From an uncultured Bacteroides sp. (lineage in GTDB: Bacteria; Bacteroidota; Bacteroidia; Bacteroidales; Bacteroidaceae), in NCBI RefSeq assembly GCF_963678425.1, contig NZ_OY782855.1, positions 186,001 to 250,000 on the forward strand: a DNA stretch of 64,000 nucleotides, read 5' to 3'. The translations under genes and the position numbers were made by a program. The stretch's first letter is position 1. The number at the start of each line of letters is the position of its first letter. The notes beneath the pieces were generated by a model, which searched no databases, had not been told where the DNA came from, and was given only the letters and a program-made list of their open reading frames with translations. Shown in pieces: positions 53,138-62,179 of this stretch.

Positions 53138-53298
53138 CCTTAATATTTTAAATTTAAGGTGGAAATAAAATTCATTTTTCTCCAAAATACCATCATACAG
53201 GCTTTTTATGCTTAAAAAATTGTATAATGATATAAAAGGATATTTAGTATTTACTTTGTCTACCAAAAATATTTTTAGAATATTGGTGCCTTTTATTT

Positions 53299-53415
53299 CG
53301 TTTAGCTTATGCTGTGGAGTGTAATGATCCTAAATTTTTTGCAGAGTGTTTCAAGAAAGAATTCGGAATGTAGCCTTCAGAATACATGGAAGAATATATT
53401 TCGCCTACAGCATAA
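53299..53415 (+). pseudogene. AraC-type helix-turn-helix relic
   Basis: The frame YAVECNDPKFFAECFKKEFG M, stop, PSEYMEEY is the end of an AraC DNA-binding domain (compare F-NDPKYFxKCFKKEFGxSPSEY). A TAG at 53371-53373 replaces the usual Ser or Thr codon, and everything upstream of the second helix is missing. The remains of a regulator next to the pectin gene. Confidence 0.7.
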
Positions 53416-53488
53416 AAATCATAAGTTGATTTTCTCGCCTTTTATTAAAACAAGAGTAGGAGGGGCGTGAAAGGATACCTGTGGTAAG

Positions 53489-53592
53489 ACTGAGATCTAT
53501 ACAAAACAAAATGCAACGATTTAAAAAAAAAAAATTCGAGTCTGGCTACCAAACTGAGATCTATGCTAAACTAATTGCAACACACTAAAAAA
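53489..53592. repeat. Two direct repeats, 64 bp apart
   Basis: ACTGAGATCTAT begins at 53489 and again at 53553, followed by similar A-rich and TTGCAAC-type text (ATGCAACG and ATTGCAAC). Unit length is about 40 bp. It lies in the AT-rich gap before the rpsP terminator; no function is recognised. Confidence 0.55.
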
Positions 53593-53657
53593 GAAAATTC
53601 TCTAATTTGTTCCTGAGCGAGGCTTGTCTCGTGAAATTGTGTCAATACTATAAAAAA

Positions 53658-53695
53658 GAAAATCCCTCAAGAAATAAATTCCTGAGGGATTTTTA
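53658..53695 (-). terminator. rpsP terminator
   Basis: AATCCCTCA (53661-53669) pairs with TGAGGGATT (53683-53691); read on the minus strand it is followed by TTTTCTTTTTT. It lies about 30 bp after the rpsP stop. Confidence 0.8.
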
Positions 53696-53724
53696 ATGCT
53701 TTATTGAATAAATAAAGTTGCTGA

Positions 53725-54249
53725 TTATTCAGCAGCAGGAGCAGCTTCTTCAGCGGCTGGTGCAGCAGCGGCAGCTTCAGCAGCAAGTTCAGCAGCTTTC
53801 TTTTCTGCTAATTCTTTAGCTTTTGCTTCATTAATTTTCTTTTCAGCATCAAAGCGTGCTTTAGCTTCAGCTTTAGCAGCTTCGTCGTTCTTTGCCTTTA
53901 ATGCAGCAAGACCGCTTTCTTTGTTATTCTTCCAAGCTTCGAATTTAGTTTCAGCTTCAGCTTCGCCAAATGCGCCTTTAGTTACACCGCCAAGCAGGTG
54001 CTTTTTCATGTAAACTCCTTCACGAGAAAGAATGTTACGAACAGTGTCAGTAGGCTGAGCTCCTGTAAGAACCCAATATAATGCACGTTCGAAATTCAAA
54101 TCTATTGTAGCAGGGTCGGTGTTAGGATTGTAAGAACCGATTTTTTCAATAAATTTACCATCACGTGGTGCTTTGCTGTCCGCAATAACAATCTGATAGA
54201 ACGCGTAGCTCTTACGACCGCGTCTTTGCAATCTGATTTTAGTTGCCAT
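53725..54249 (-). CDS. rpsP: Ribosomal protein S16 with an Ala/Glu/Lys C-terminal extension
   Basis: 174 residues. The first 85 or so are ordinary bS16: ATKIRLQRRGRKSYAFYQIV, ADSKAPRDGKFIEKIGSYNP and RALYWVLTGAQPTDTVRNIL. The rest is an extension that is helical, rich in Ala, Lys and Glu, ending AAAAAPAAEEAAPAAE. Bacterial S16 is usually 80-100 residues; longer tails are common in Bacteroidetes. A consensus promoter (54312-54342) precedes it. It is a 30S subunit protein; the tail's role is unknown. Confidence 0.97.
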   Translation of the reverse strand: MATKIRLQRRGRKSYAFYQIVIADSKAPRDGKFIEKIGSYNPNTDPATIDLNFERALYWVLTGAQPTDTVRNILSREGVYMKKHLLGGVTKGAFGEAEAETKFEAWKNNKESGLAALKAKNDEAAKAEAKARFDAEKKINEAKAKELAEKKAAELAAEAAAAAPAAEEAAPAAE

Positions 54250-54311
54250 CTTTTAATAATGTTATTTAATTAATGATTTGAATTAATGCTAATATCTCGT
54301 ATTAGCGGCTG

Positions 54312-54342
54312 CAAAGTTAGTGCTTTTGTTTTGATTGACAAA
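54312..54342 (-). promoter_or_regulatory. rpsP promoter
   Basis: Minus strand: TTTG (54339-54342), 19 bp, TAACTTTG (54312-54319), an exact match to the Bacteroidetes consensus. Start near 54305; the leader to the ATG is about 56 nt. Confidence 0.85.
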
Positions 54343-54446
54343 GAGTTTCCTCTTTTTTGTATCTAACATTTTATTTATGTGTTCTTTGAACATCCTTAAG
54401 TTATAATTTGTTTTGATATAATATAAATCTAAAAGCGTATAATATT

Positions 54447-54929
54447 ATGTTAAGTAAAAAATTACAAGATGCTATTAATGAGCAAATAAATGCTGAGATG
54501 TGGTCGGCAAATCTTTATTTATCAATGTCATTATACTTTGCAAAAGAAGGTTTCAATGGTTTTTCTGCCTGGATGAAGGTTCAGTCAAAAGAAGAGTTGG
54601 GTCACGCATATTCAATGATGGATTATGTGATAAAACGTGGAGGTACAGCTTGTGTAGGACAGATTGATATAGTTCCTACCAATTGGAAAAATCCGTTAGA
54701 TGTTTTTGTAAGCGTATATAATCATGAAGTACATATTTCCGGATTAATAGATGAATTAGTAGATGTTGCCGCAGGTGAAAGGGATAAAGCTTCACAGGAT
54801 TTTCTATGGGGATTTGTTCGCGAACAAGTGGAAGAAGAAGCTACTTCAAAAGAAATTGTAGATCGTGTTAAAATGGCTGGTGATAATGGAATATTCTATA
54901 TCGATGCTCAGTTAGGGCAAAGAAAATAA
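54447..54929 (+). CDS. ftnA: Ferritin (bacterial, non-haem)
   Basis: 160 residues, the usual ferritin length. Ferroxidase-centre residues are in place: Glu in INEQINAEMWSANLYLSMSL, Glu and His in SKEELGHAYSMMDY, and HEVHISGLIDELV with REQVEEEATSKEIVDRVK near the end. It should form a 24-mer iron store in the cytoplasm and limit oxidative damage. It is divergent from rpsP and ends 30 bp before a short hairpin. No Fur-like box was found by eye. Confidence 0.95.
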   Translation: MLSKKLQDAINEQINAEMWSANLYLSMSLYFAKEGFNGFSAWMKVQSKEELGHAYSMMDYVIKRGGTACVGQIDIVPTNWKNPLDVFVSVYNHEVHISGLIDELVDVAAGERDKASQDFLWGFVREQVEEEATSKEIVDRVKMAGDNGIFYIDAQLGQRK

Positions 54930-54961
54930 AATTACATTATTTGCTTTAATATACTAAAAGC

Positions 54962-54992
54962 CATCGGGGTACTTCTTATCGATGTTTTTTTT
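54962..54992 (+). terminator. Ferritin terminator
   Basis: CATCG (54962-54966) pairs with CGATG (54980-54984), followed by eight T. The stem is short but the T-run is strong. Confidence 0.55.
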
Positions 54993-55022
54993 ATGTTAGA
55001 TAAATTCTGGCTATGAAAAAAT

Positions 55023-55056
55023 AATCACCAAAAAGGAGAGTCCCTTTCTGGTGATT
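55023..55056 (-). terminator. Terminator of the beta-galactosidase gene
   Basis: AATCACCA plus AAAGG pairs with CCTTT plus TGGTGATT (55023-55056). Minus-strand reading is followed by ATTTTTTC. It lies 28 bp beyond the stop of the GH2 gene. Confidence 0.8.
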
Positions 55057-55083
55057 ACTATAAAATTATTCAGAACAGTAAAA

Positions 55084-58000
55084 TTAATACTGCATAATCA
55101 GACTCTTAAAGTCGGTTCCTTTTTTAAAAGGTACAATACTAAACCCGTAAGTAATAGGCTCTTTGCCTGTAAAAATTAGGTAGTTATCGTGTGGTAAAGC
55201 CCCCCAGCTATTATCTCCACCAATACCCATCATTCTGTAATCTATAAATAGATCTATTAACTTCTGGGGTCTTGGGTCAGATAGGTGACGGTGGTCAGTC
55301 TTTTCTGTCAACGGATCACCATTGTAAATACTTTCTCCGCTATCCATACTCTCTAGTTTATAAGGAGAAGCGTTTAGTTCAAAGGTACGGTCGGCAACGA
55401 AAAGCAATCCTTTTCCAGACTTATCTGCAAAAGCACACCACCGGATATCGGTACGGTGATTATTTTCTTGCGGACGGATATAAGGTTCGTAATTGTCCTT
55501 CACATTGGTTTTATATTCACCATAGAATTGTGAAGTACGGCGGTCACGATAGTTTTCTTTTGGACCACGTCCGTAATAAGTCAGGTTTTCAAAAGCAATA
55601 GGCAGTTGCATGCGTAATCCTACACGTGGAATCATTGGAGTTTTCTCGTTGGCGGCAACAAATTTATTGTTCACTTTAATAATTCCGTTTTCGTAAACTA
55701 TGTAAGTTACATCCCAATGAGAATCTGTGCCTGGGAATTCATATGTGCATGACACTGCACTTTTATTATCTTTGCTAACAGCAAAATTCTTTGCAACAAT
55801 ATTCTGATAACTTGCTTCTTTCCATACTTTCAGTTTTGTAGGAAGGTCAGCTCCATAATCGTTATCGGTTGGTCCACGCCAGAAGAAAGGATGCAATCCC
55901 TCTCCGTTGAGAATATATTCTGTTCCTTTATAGATATAAGAAACCAACATTCCGCTTTTCTTATCAAACGTAGCCTTGAAATCCTTGCCGGAAAGAATAG
56001 CCTGAGTTTCTGTTTCATTTACTGAAGCAGGTTTCATCTCAGGGCTCTTGGTTTTCATATAAAGATTAATATATCTTTGTTCGCGGGCAATTACATATCC
56101 TACAGGGAGAAATGGTTCTGTCGTTTTTATTTTTGCTTCAAATTCTATCTGGTCGTCGCCGGTTGTGGTGCGGGGAGCAGGTAGATTCTTTAAGTCAACA
56201 GATACAGAATCACCAGGTGCGCAATCTATATTAAAGTTCTCAGTAGTGACAGCTTTTCCATGATTTCTTATAGTATAGCTGAAATCATATTTATTTAGGT
56301 TGGTAAAGAAGAAGCCGTTATGGATTGTTACTTTGCTATTCTTTACATCCACTTTACCGAAATCAATATTCTGGTAAACCTTGCGCATTTCTTCTGTTGC
56401 TGGTTTAGTTGTACGATCAGGATATACCAGGCCGTTAATGCAGAAGTCACCATCAGAAGGTGTACCTATTTTGCCAAAGTCGCCACCGTAAGCCCAGTAC
56501 TTACGTCCGTCTTTAGTTTTTTCAAGGAATCCCTGATCTACCCAGTCCCAGATACATCCACCTTGCAGGATTGGATATTTCTTGATGATATCCCAATATT
56601 CTTTGAAATTTCCAAGACTATTACCCATAGCATGAGCATATTCGCATTGAATTAGCGGACGGTCAGAATTTGGATTTTTGGCATATTTCTCAATATATGC
56701 CGGAGTTGCATACATCGGACAGAATATATCAGTATTCCATTCCAATCCTGCACGTTCATATTGAACCGGACGTGATGAATCCTGTGATTTCAGATATTTA
56801 TAGGTATTATAGAAACAGATTCCGTTTCCTGCTTCATTTCCTAAAGACCATGTGATTACGGAAGGATGATTCTTATCACGAAGATACATATTCACTGTAC
56901 GATACATGTGAGCAGCTTCGAATAGCGGATTATTTGCCAATGTACCACCTTTTCTAAGATCATATCCCATTCCATGAGTTTCTATATTTGCTTCGTCAAT
57001 TACGTAAATACCGTATTGATCGCACAATTCATAGAAACGTTCCTGCTGTGGGTAATGACATGTACGAACTGTATTTACATTAAACTTCTTCCATAGCTCG
57101 AAGTCTTTCAGCATCAGATCTTCCGTTACATAATGACCGTTTACTTCGTTATGTTCATGTACATTTACACCTTTAATTAAAATAGGTTGTCCGTTTACCA
57201 GCAATTGTTTGTTTACAATAGCAACAGTACGGAACCCAACCTTTGTACTTGTTGCTTCCAATAGCTGACCGGTTGCATCTTTTAGTGAGATAACCAAAGT
57301 ATATAGGTTTGGTGTTTCAGCATTCCAGGACTTTACGCTTTTAATCACGTTCTGTCCGAAAGAAATAGTAGCCGATTCACCTACTGTTTTTTGTTCTTTG
57401 CTTTGCAGAACAGATTTTCCATCAGCATCCATTACATTATATGAAACAGATACAACTTTATTCTCTCCTGATGCATTATTAATTAGTACATCCAGGCTGA
57501 ATACACCATCTTTATAGGTGTTATCCAAAGGAGAATGCACGGTAAAGTCGGCAATGCGGGTTTTAGGTTGAGCATAAATATAAACCTCTCTTTCAAATCC
57601 ACTAAGTCTCCACATGTCCTGACATTCCAGATATGTAGCATCCGAAAAACGATGAACCTGAACAGCCAATACATTTTTTCCAGGTTTTACATATTTTGTA
57701 ATATTAAAACGAGTAGGAGTTTTAGATTCTTTATTCATTCCGATGAAAGTTCCATTCAGATAGTAAAATGAAACACCCTTTACAGCATCAGCACTTAGAA
57801 AGACTTCTTTTCCTTCCCAATTAGCCGGAAGATTAAAGTCACGACGATAAGTTCCTGTTGGATTCCATTCTTTAGGAACGAATGGAGGGTTAGGAGCATC
57901 CCAGTAAGGTTTATAGCCGGGAGAAAGGAACTCGTAAGAAGAATTCACATAAATAGCAGTACCAAATCCTTGGCGTTCCCAGTTTCCGGGAACTTTAATG

Positions 58001-58293
58001 TCGCTCCATTTGCTGACATTAAAATCAGGATTCATAAACTCTGCAGGGCGATTTTCGAAATCTTCAGTATAATTGAATTTCCAGATGCCATTCAATGAAA
58101 GACGATAGGTGTCTGTCTTTTTGTCATTTTTGATTGCTGCTTCTTCACTTGTGTAAGAAGAGAAGGTACTTCGCGGTGTTTCGCGATTAATACTTGTCAG
58201 ATTAGGATTAGTTATTATCTCGTACCTGTCAGTTTGTGCAAAAGACAGAAGAGGGACGAAAGCTAACCAAGCCAGTGATAATTTGTTTTTCAT
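55084..58293 (-). CDS. Secreted GH2 beta-galactosidase (LacZ-type)
   Basis: About 1069 residues from ATG 58293, where the leader MKNKLSLAWLAFVPLLSFAQ is a clean signal peptide. A longer frame from 58335 crosses a hairpin and was not chosen. The full set of LacZ-type domains is seen: sugar-binding jelly-roll, Ig-like, TIM barrel, Ig-like, and a C-terminal beta-sandwich with GRGPKENYRDR. The acid/base is Glu487 in WSLGNEAGNG and the nucleophile Glu551 in LIQCEYAHAMGNS. It is expected to cut terminal beta-galactosides in the periplasm or outside. It is the last gene after the OPT transporter and esterase, though a hairpin separates it from them. Confidence 0.92.
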   Translation of the reverse strand: MKNKLSLAWLAFVPLLSFAQTDRYEIITNPNLTSINRETPRSTFSSYTSEEAAIKNDKKTDTYRLSLNGIWKFNYTEDFENRPAEFMNPDFNVSKWSDIKVPGNWERQGFGTAIYVNSSYEFLSPGYKPYWDAPNPPFVPKEWNPTGTYRRDFNLPANWEGKEVFLSADAVKGVSFYYLNGTFIGMNKESKTPTRFNITKYVKPGKNVLAVQVHRFSDATYLECQDMWRLSGFEREVYIYAQPKTRIADFTVHSPLDNTYKDGVFSLDVLINNASGENKVVSVSYNVMDADGKSVLQSKEQKTVGESATISFGQNVIKSVKSWNAETPNLYTLVISLKDATGQLLEATSTKVGFRTVAIVNKQLLVNGQPILIKGVNVHEHNEVNGHYVTEDLMLKDFELWKKFNVNTVRTCHYPQQERFYELCDQYGIYVIDEANIETHGMGYDLRKGGTLANNPLFEAAHMYRTVNMYLRDKNHPSVITWSLGNEAGNGICFYNTYKYLKSQDSSRPVQYERAGLEWNTDIFCPMYATPAYIEKYAKNPNSDRPLIQCEYAHAMGNSLGNFKEYWDIIKKYPILQGGCIWDWVDQGFLEKTKDGRKYWAYGGDFGKIGTPSDGDFCINGLVYPDRTTKPATEEMRKVYQNIDFGKVDVKNSKVTIHNGFFFTNLNKYDFSYTIRNHGKAVTTENFNIDCAPGDSVSVDLKNLPAPRTTTGDDQIEFEAKIKTTEPFLPVGYVIAREQRYINLYMKTKSPEMKPASVNETETQAILSGKDFKATFDKKSGMLVSYIYKGTEYILNGEGLHPFFWRGPTDNDYGADLPTKLKVWKEASYQNIVAKNFAVSKDNKSAVSCTYEFPGTDSHWDVTYIVYENGIIKVNNKFVAANEKTPMIPRVGLRMQLPIAFENLTYYGRGPKENYRDRRTSQFYGEYKTNVKDNYEPYIRPQENNHRTDIRWCAFADKSGKGLLFVADRTFELNASPYKLESMDSGESIYNGDPLTEKTDHRHLSDPRPQKLIDLFIDYRMMGIGGDNSWGALPHDNYLIFTGKEPITYGFSIVPFKKGTDFKSLIMQY

Positions 58294-58312
58294 AAATTTG
58301 AAATTAAATGAT

Positions 58313-58368
58313 AAAAACTCTCTTATAGTACACAACTAGAATATGTATTTACTAATAGAGAGTTTTTT
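58313..58368 (-). terminator. Hairpin between esterase and beta-galactosidase genes
   Basis: Minus strand: AAAACTCTCTATTAGTA and TACTATAAGAGAGTTTTT pair with one unpaired base around a 19-nt loop. It fits a terminator or attenuator after the esterase gene and argues that the GH2 coding start is the inner ATG (58293). Confidence 0.6.
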
Positions 58369-58397
58369 TTATTAAAATAGTGTTTACTTATATGCAT

Positions 58398-59246
58398 CTA
58401 TTGCTCACTGAGCCATTTTTCTAATTCTTCGGTCCATTGGCGTTTGTATACGAAGTTATCCCGAAAGCCCCATCCATGACCTCCTGTTGGATAAATATGT
58501 ATTGTTGCAGAAACTTTATTCTTTAATAATGCAAGGTAGTAGTTTACTCCGTTTAGTGGAGGAACTGAATTGTCATCGCTTGAAAGCGCAATAAAAGCCT
58601 TTGGCGTTTCTGGTGTTACCATTAACTCATTGGAATATAAAGTTTCTAAAAATTTGCCTGGATTATTGCCGATTAGGTTTTGACGCGAACCGTTATGTGT
58701 ATATGTTTTGTCCATGGTAATAACCGGATAAAGCAATATTTGGAAATCCGGACGAGTATCTGCAGTGAAGTGCGTTGCCAAAGTAGAAGCTAAATGTCCG
58801 CCTGCAGAAGCCCCCATGATGCCAACTTTATGTATATCGACTCCCCATTCAGCAGCATGTTGACGAACAAGGCTAATTGCTTTTTTAGCATCAGAAAGAG
58901 GTACGTCACTATGTCCGTTAGGCAGACGATATTTTAGTACCACATAGGTAATTCCCTGATTGTTGAACCACGAAGCCATGTCGTAACCTTCATGATCCAT
59001 TGCCAGACGACTATAAGCACCTCCGGGGCACATAATGATAGCCTTACCATTACATTTTTTTGCAGGGTAGACGGTGATTGTAGGATAGGTTACATTACTA
59101 ATCCTATTTTTCTCTTTTTCTTGTTCAGCACCTTTCAAACCGTTAGAGTTGGGTGCTCCATTTGGCCAAAGAGGTAATTCAATAGGCTTTTGAGCAAAAA
59201 GAGAGGTTGCTGCAACTAACATCACTGATAAAATAAACTTTTTCAT
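58398..59246 (-). CDS. Secreted alpha/beta hydrolase, acetylxylan-esterase-like
   Basis: 282 residues, signal peptide ending LFAQK. Catalytic Ser in IMGASAGGHLAS, the oxyanion HGGG-like segment IMCPGGAYSRLAMDHEGYD, an Asp in FIALSSDDNSVPP and a His in YPTGGHGWGF are all present. It belongs to the BD-FAE/Axe-type carboxylesterases that remove acetyl or feruloyl groups from plant glycans. It starts 2 bp after the OPT transporter stop and is on the same transcript; a hairpin separates it from the GH2 gene downstream. The exact ester is unknown. Confidence 0.88.
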   Translation of the reverse strand: MKKFILSVMLVAATSLFAQKPIELPLWPNGAPNSNGLKGAEQEKEKNRISNVTYPTITVYPAKKCNGKAIIMCPGGAYSRLAMDHEGYDMASWFNNQGITYVVLKYRLPNGHSDVPLSDAKKAISLVRQHAAEWGVDIHKVGIMGASAGGHLASTLATHFTADTRPDFQILLYPVITMDKTYTHNGSRQNLIGNNPGKFLETLYSNELMVTPETPKAFIALSSDDNSVPPLNGVNYYLALLKNKVSATIHIYPTGGHGWGFRDNFVYKRQWTEELEKWLSEQ

Positions 59247-59248
59247 TT

Positions 59249-61252
59249 TTATTTTTGATTAAGAGGTTTGTGCATAGTAGCTTTTATAAAGTAAACAATC
59301 AATGCAATATAGGCTATCAGAGAAGCAACTTCCGACCATGAGTTAGATAGCCATTCTTCGTTTACAAGGTTGATTCCTCCAAAGCGCATAACAGCACTGA
59401 CAACTCCCATTAAAGCACCTCCTGCAATAAAGCCGGAAGCAAGAAGTGTTCCTTTCTCTCTTCTCTCAGAGTTGATAGCTTCATCGTTGGAACGAGTAGT
59501 TACGTACCAGTTGATAGCTCCACCTACTATCAACGGAATATTAAGTTCTAACGGAATAAACATACCTAAAGCGAAAGCCAATGCCGGAATTCCACAAAGT
59601 GTAAGCACAATGGAGATGATTGCTCCAATTCCATAAAGAATCCATGGAGCACCTACGCCGTTCATTAAAGGTTCAATTACTGCTGCCATTGCATTTGCCT
59701 GTGGAGCCGCTAACTGGCCGCTTGTAAATCCGTATGTTTTATTCAATATAATCATTACTCCACCTACAGTTGCAGCAGATACAAGTGTTCCAAGAAACTT
59801 CCATGTTTGCTGTTTTGCAGGAGTAGTCCCAATCCAGTAACCAATTTTTAAGTCAGTTATAAAACCGCCAGCCATAGATAATGCTGTACAAACAACACCG
59901 CCCATAACCAATGCTGCAACCATGCCCGAAGGACCTTTTAATCCTACAGATACCATTATCACAGATGCAAGAATAAGAGTCATCAATGTCATCCCGGATA
60001 CAGGGTTTGTTCCTACAATAGCAATTGCATTTGCTGCAACAGTAGTGAAAAGGAATGTAATAATAGTAACAAGTGCAATAGCAACAATACTCTGCAAAAG
60101 ATTTCCCTGCATCACATCAAAGAAGAAAAACAGAAAGACCAATACTAAAGTCAGGATAGATCCGATAGCGATAATCTTCATAGAAAGGTCACGTTGTGTG
60201 CGCAGAACGTCTTTCTCTGAATTATCTTTGCCGCTCATTTCTTTTGCTGCTAATCCAACAGCACTTTTAATAATTCCCCATGATTTGATGATACCGATGA
60301 TTCCTGCCATAGCAATACCACCAATACCGATACTCTTGGCATAATATTTAAAAATTAATTCCGGACTCATTGTTCCTACCGCTGCATGAATATCCGGGTT
60401 CCACATGTTTAGCACAGAGTCTCCCCATATTAAAGAAATTCCTGGTATAATAACCCACCAAACGGCAAGTGAACCAAAACAAATAATGGCTGCATATTTT
60501 AATCCGATGATGTATCCTAAACCGAGCACTGCTGCGCCTGTATTTACTTTGAATACCAGTTTGGCTTTTTCAGCAATCATATCGCCTAATCCACATACAC
60601 GGGTAGTGAAGTTTTCGTTCCACCATCCAAAGGTGGCAACTATAAAGTCATACAAACCTCCCACTATACTAGCTATTAATAATGGCTTTGCCTGATTACC
60701 GCTTCTTTCTCCTGAAACAATTACCTGAGTAGTAGCTGTTGCTTCCGGAAAAGGGTATTGACCATGCATTTCCTTCACAAAGTATTTACGGAAAGGAATC
60801 AAAAATAAGATACCAAGAACACCTCCTAATAATGAACTAATAAACACTTGAAAGAAGGTAACCGACATATCAGGATATTTAGCCTGAAGAATATATAGTG
60901 CAGGAAGAGTAAAGATAGCGCCAGCCACAATAACGCCGGAGCTTGCTCCAATTGACTGGATAATTACATTTTCACCTAAAGCATTTTTTCTTTTTGCTGC
61001 ACCTGATACTCCTACGGCGATAATAGCGATTGGAATTGCTGCCTCAAATACCTGACCAACCTTTAATCCAAGATAAGCTGCAGCTGCAGAAAATAGAATA
61101 GCCATTGCAATTCCCCAGAGAACCGACCAAGGTGTTACTTCCTTGCATTGTTTATCGGGAGACAGTAGCGGGTTATATACTTCTCCAGGCTTAAGTGCTC
61201 TGAATGCATTTTCGGGTAATCCCGTAAATTTCTCGTCTTCTTCGTATTTCAT
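59249..61252 (-). CDS. OPT family oligopeptide transporter
   Basis: 667 residues with about 14-16 membrane helices. Family marks are AYLGLKVGQVFEAAIPIAII near residue 60, KEMHGQYPFPEATATTQVIV near residue 165, and NAMAAVIEPLMNGVGAPWIL near residue 515. OPT proteins import small peptides or metal chelates with protons. It is the first gene of a minus-strand set (OPT, esterase, GH2). The link of an oligopeptide carrier to glycan enzymes is not obvious; a shared promoter may be historical. Confidence 0.92.
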   Translation of the reverse strand: MKYEEDEKFTGLPENAFRALKPGEVYNPLLSPDKQCKEVTPWSVLWGIAMAILFSAAAAYLGLKVGQVFEAAIPIAIIAVGVSGAAKRKNALGENVIIQSIGASSGVIVAGAIFTLPALYILQAKYPDMSVTFFQVFISSLLGGVLGILFLIPFRKYFVKEMHGQYPFPEATATTQVIVSGERSGNQAKPLLIASIVGGLYDFIVATFGWWNENFTTRVCGLGDMIAEKAKLVFKVNTGAAVLGLGYIIGLKYAAIICFGSLAVWWVIIPGISLIWGDSVLNMWNPDIHAAVGTMSPELIFKYYAKSIGIGGIAMAGIIGIIKSWGIIKSAVGLAAKEMSGKDNSEKDVLRTQRDLSMKIIAIGSILTLVLVFLFFFFDVMQGNLLQSIVAIALVTIITFLFTTVAANAIAIVGTNPVSGMTLMTLILASVIMVSVGLKGPSGMVAALVMGGVVCTALSMAGGFITDLKIGYWIGTTPAKQQTWKFLGTLVSAATVGGVMIILNKTYGFTSGQLAAPQANAMAAVIEPLMNGVGAPWILYGIGAIISIVLTLCGIPALAFALGMFIPLELNIPLIVGGAINWYVTTRSNDEAINSERREKGTLLASGFIAGGALMGVVSAVMRFGGINLVNEEWLSNSWSEVASLIAYIALIVYFIKATMHKPLNQK

Positions 61253-61350
61253 ATTTGATAAATTGATTTAAAAATTGAACTTCAAAGAAACAAAAAATAT
61301 AAGTGATATGCAATTCTGGGTTTAACTAAAGTGCATTTTAATACAAAAAA

Positions 61351-61384
61351 AGAGAGGCTGCTATAATATTGTAGCAACCTCTCT
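61351..61384 (-). terminator. Terminator of the hsp20 gene
   Basis: AGAGAGGCTGCTA (61351-61363) and TAGCAACCTCTCT (61372-61384) form a 13-bp stem with one wobble. On the minus strand a run of seven T follows. It lies between hsp20 and the OPT gene. Confidence 0.85.
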
Positions 61385-61416
61385 CTGTTTACGAATTATT
61401 TGTTAATTAAAACAGC

Positions 61417-61845
61417 TTATTTAATTTCAATCAATCTCTCTGCTTTCTTTTCTTGTTGGGGACTCATTTTCGGAATATTGATTGTCAGTACACCGTTTTC
61501 CACACCAGCTTCAATCTGATCCTTCTCTGCATTATCCGGAAGAAGCATTGTTTGTTGGAATTTTGTATAAGAAAATTCGCGTCTTAGGTAGCGACCTTCC
61601 TTATTTTCTTCTTTGTGCTCTTGTCTCTTTTCCATGGTAACAACAAGCTGATTGTCTTCATCAATTTTGATATTGAAGTCCTCTTTTGTCATTCCCGGAG
61701 CAGCTACTTCCACTTTGTACTCTTTCTCTGTTTCAATTACATTGATGGCAGGGGCTGTAGCATTAGTTTTTACCATCCAGTTAGTGTCGAATAAATCATT
61801 AAATACGTCTGGTAACCAATTTTGAGATCTTCTAACAGGCATCAT
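61417..61845 (-). CDS. Small heat shock protein, Hsp20/alpha-crystallin family
   Basis: 142 residues. A short N-terminus (RRSQNWLPDVFNDLFDTNW) leads to the alpha-crystallin domain: APAINVIETEKEYKVEVAAP, GMTKEDFNIKIDED, and the closing AGVENGVLTINIPK. The A-x-x-x-n-G-V-L motif is intact. It acts as an ATP-independent holdase for unfolded proteins in the cytoplasm. Monocistronic, with a terminator after it and a 7-bp inverted repeat 130 bp upstream. The second Met is an alternative start. Confidence 0.95.
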   Translation of the reverse strand: MMPVRRSQNWLPDVFNDLFDTNWMVKTNATAPAINVIETEKEYKVEVAAPGMTKEDFNIKIDEDNQLVVTMEKRQEHKEENKEGRYLRREFSYTKFQQTMLLPDNAEKDQIEAGVENGVLTINIPKMSPQQEKKAERLIEIK

Positions 61846-61976
61846 AATTTTAATCTCCTATCTTTAAAAGTTAAACATTAAATTTATTATGAACTGGGTT
61901 TTTTCGAACTCAAATTCACTAAATATAGAACAAAGTATGTGCCAAAGCAGTTTACCTGGTTTCTATTTATTAACAC

Positions 61977-62002
61977 TGACAATTTTTCTATATTTATTGT
62001 CA
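61977..62002 (-). promoter_or_regulatory. Inverted repeat upstream of hsp20
   Basis: TGACAAT (61977-61983) and ATTGTCA (61996-62002) are perfect complements 12 nt apart, within the 334-bp gap upstream of hsp20 (61846-62179), which is otherwise without a gene. No CIRCE box or clean -7 element was found, so its role is uncertain. Confidence 0.35.
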
Positions 62003-62179
62003 TTTATGTCAATTTGGCTTTTTTATTCTGCTGTTAGTAGATGAGGTTTACGAGATATACTATATTAGTCTTAATCAAAATCTCTTTTCCTTATAATTGT
62101 GGCTGATAATATTGAATGTACCGATCTCTGATATATTTCTACGTGCATCCTGATAGAATGACACTCATCAGAATTGCAT

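Noticed and set aside
59922..60344. 140-codon plus-strand frame opposite the OPT transporter
   Set aside because: The hydrophobic antisense of a membrane gene often stays open; no family marks are present.
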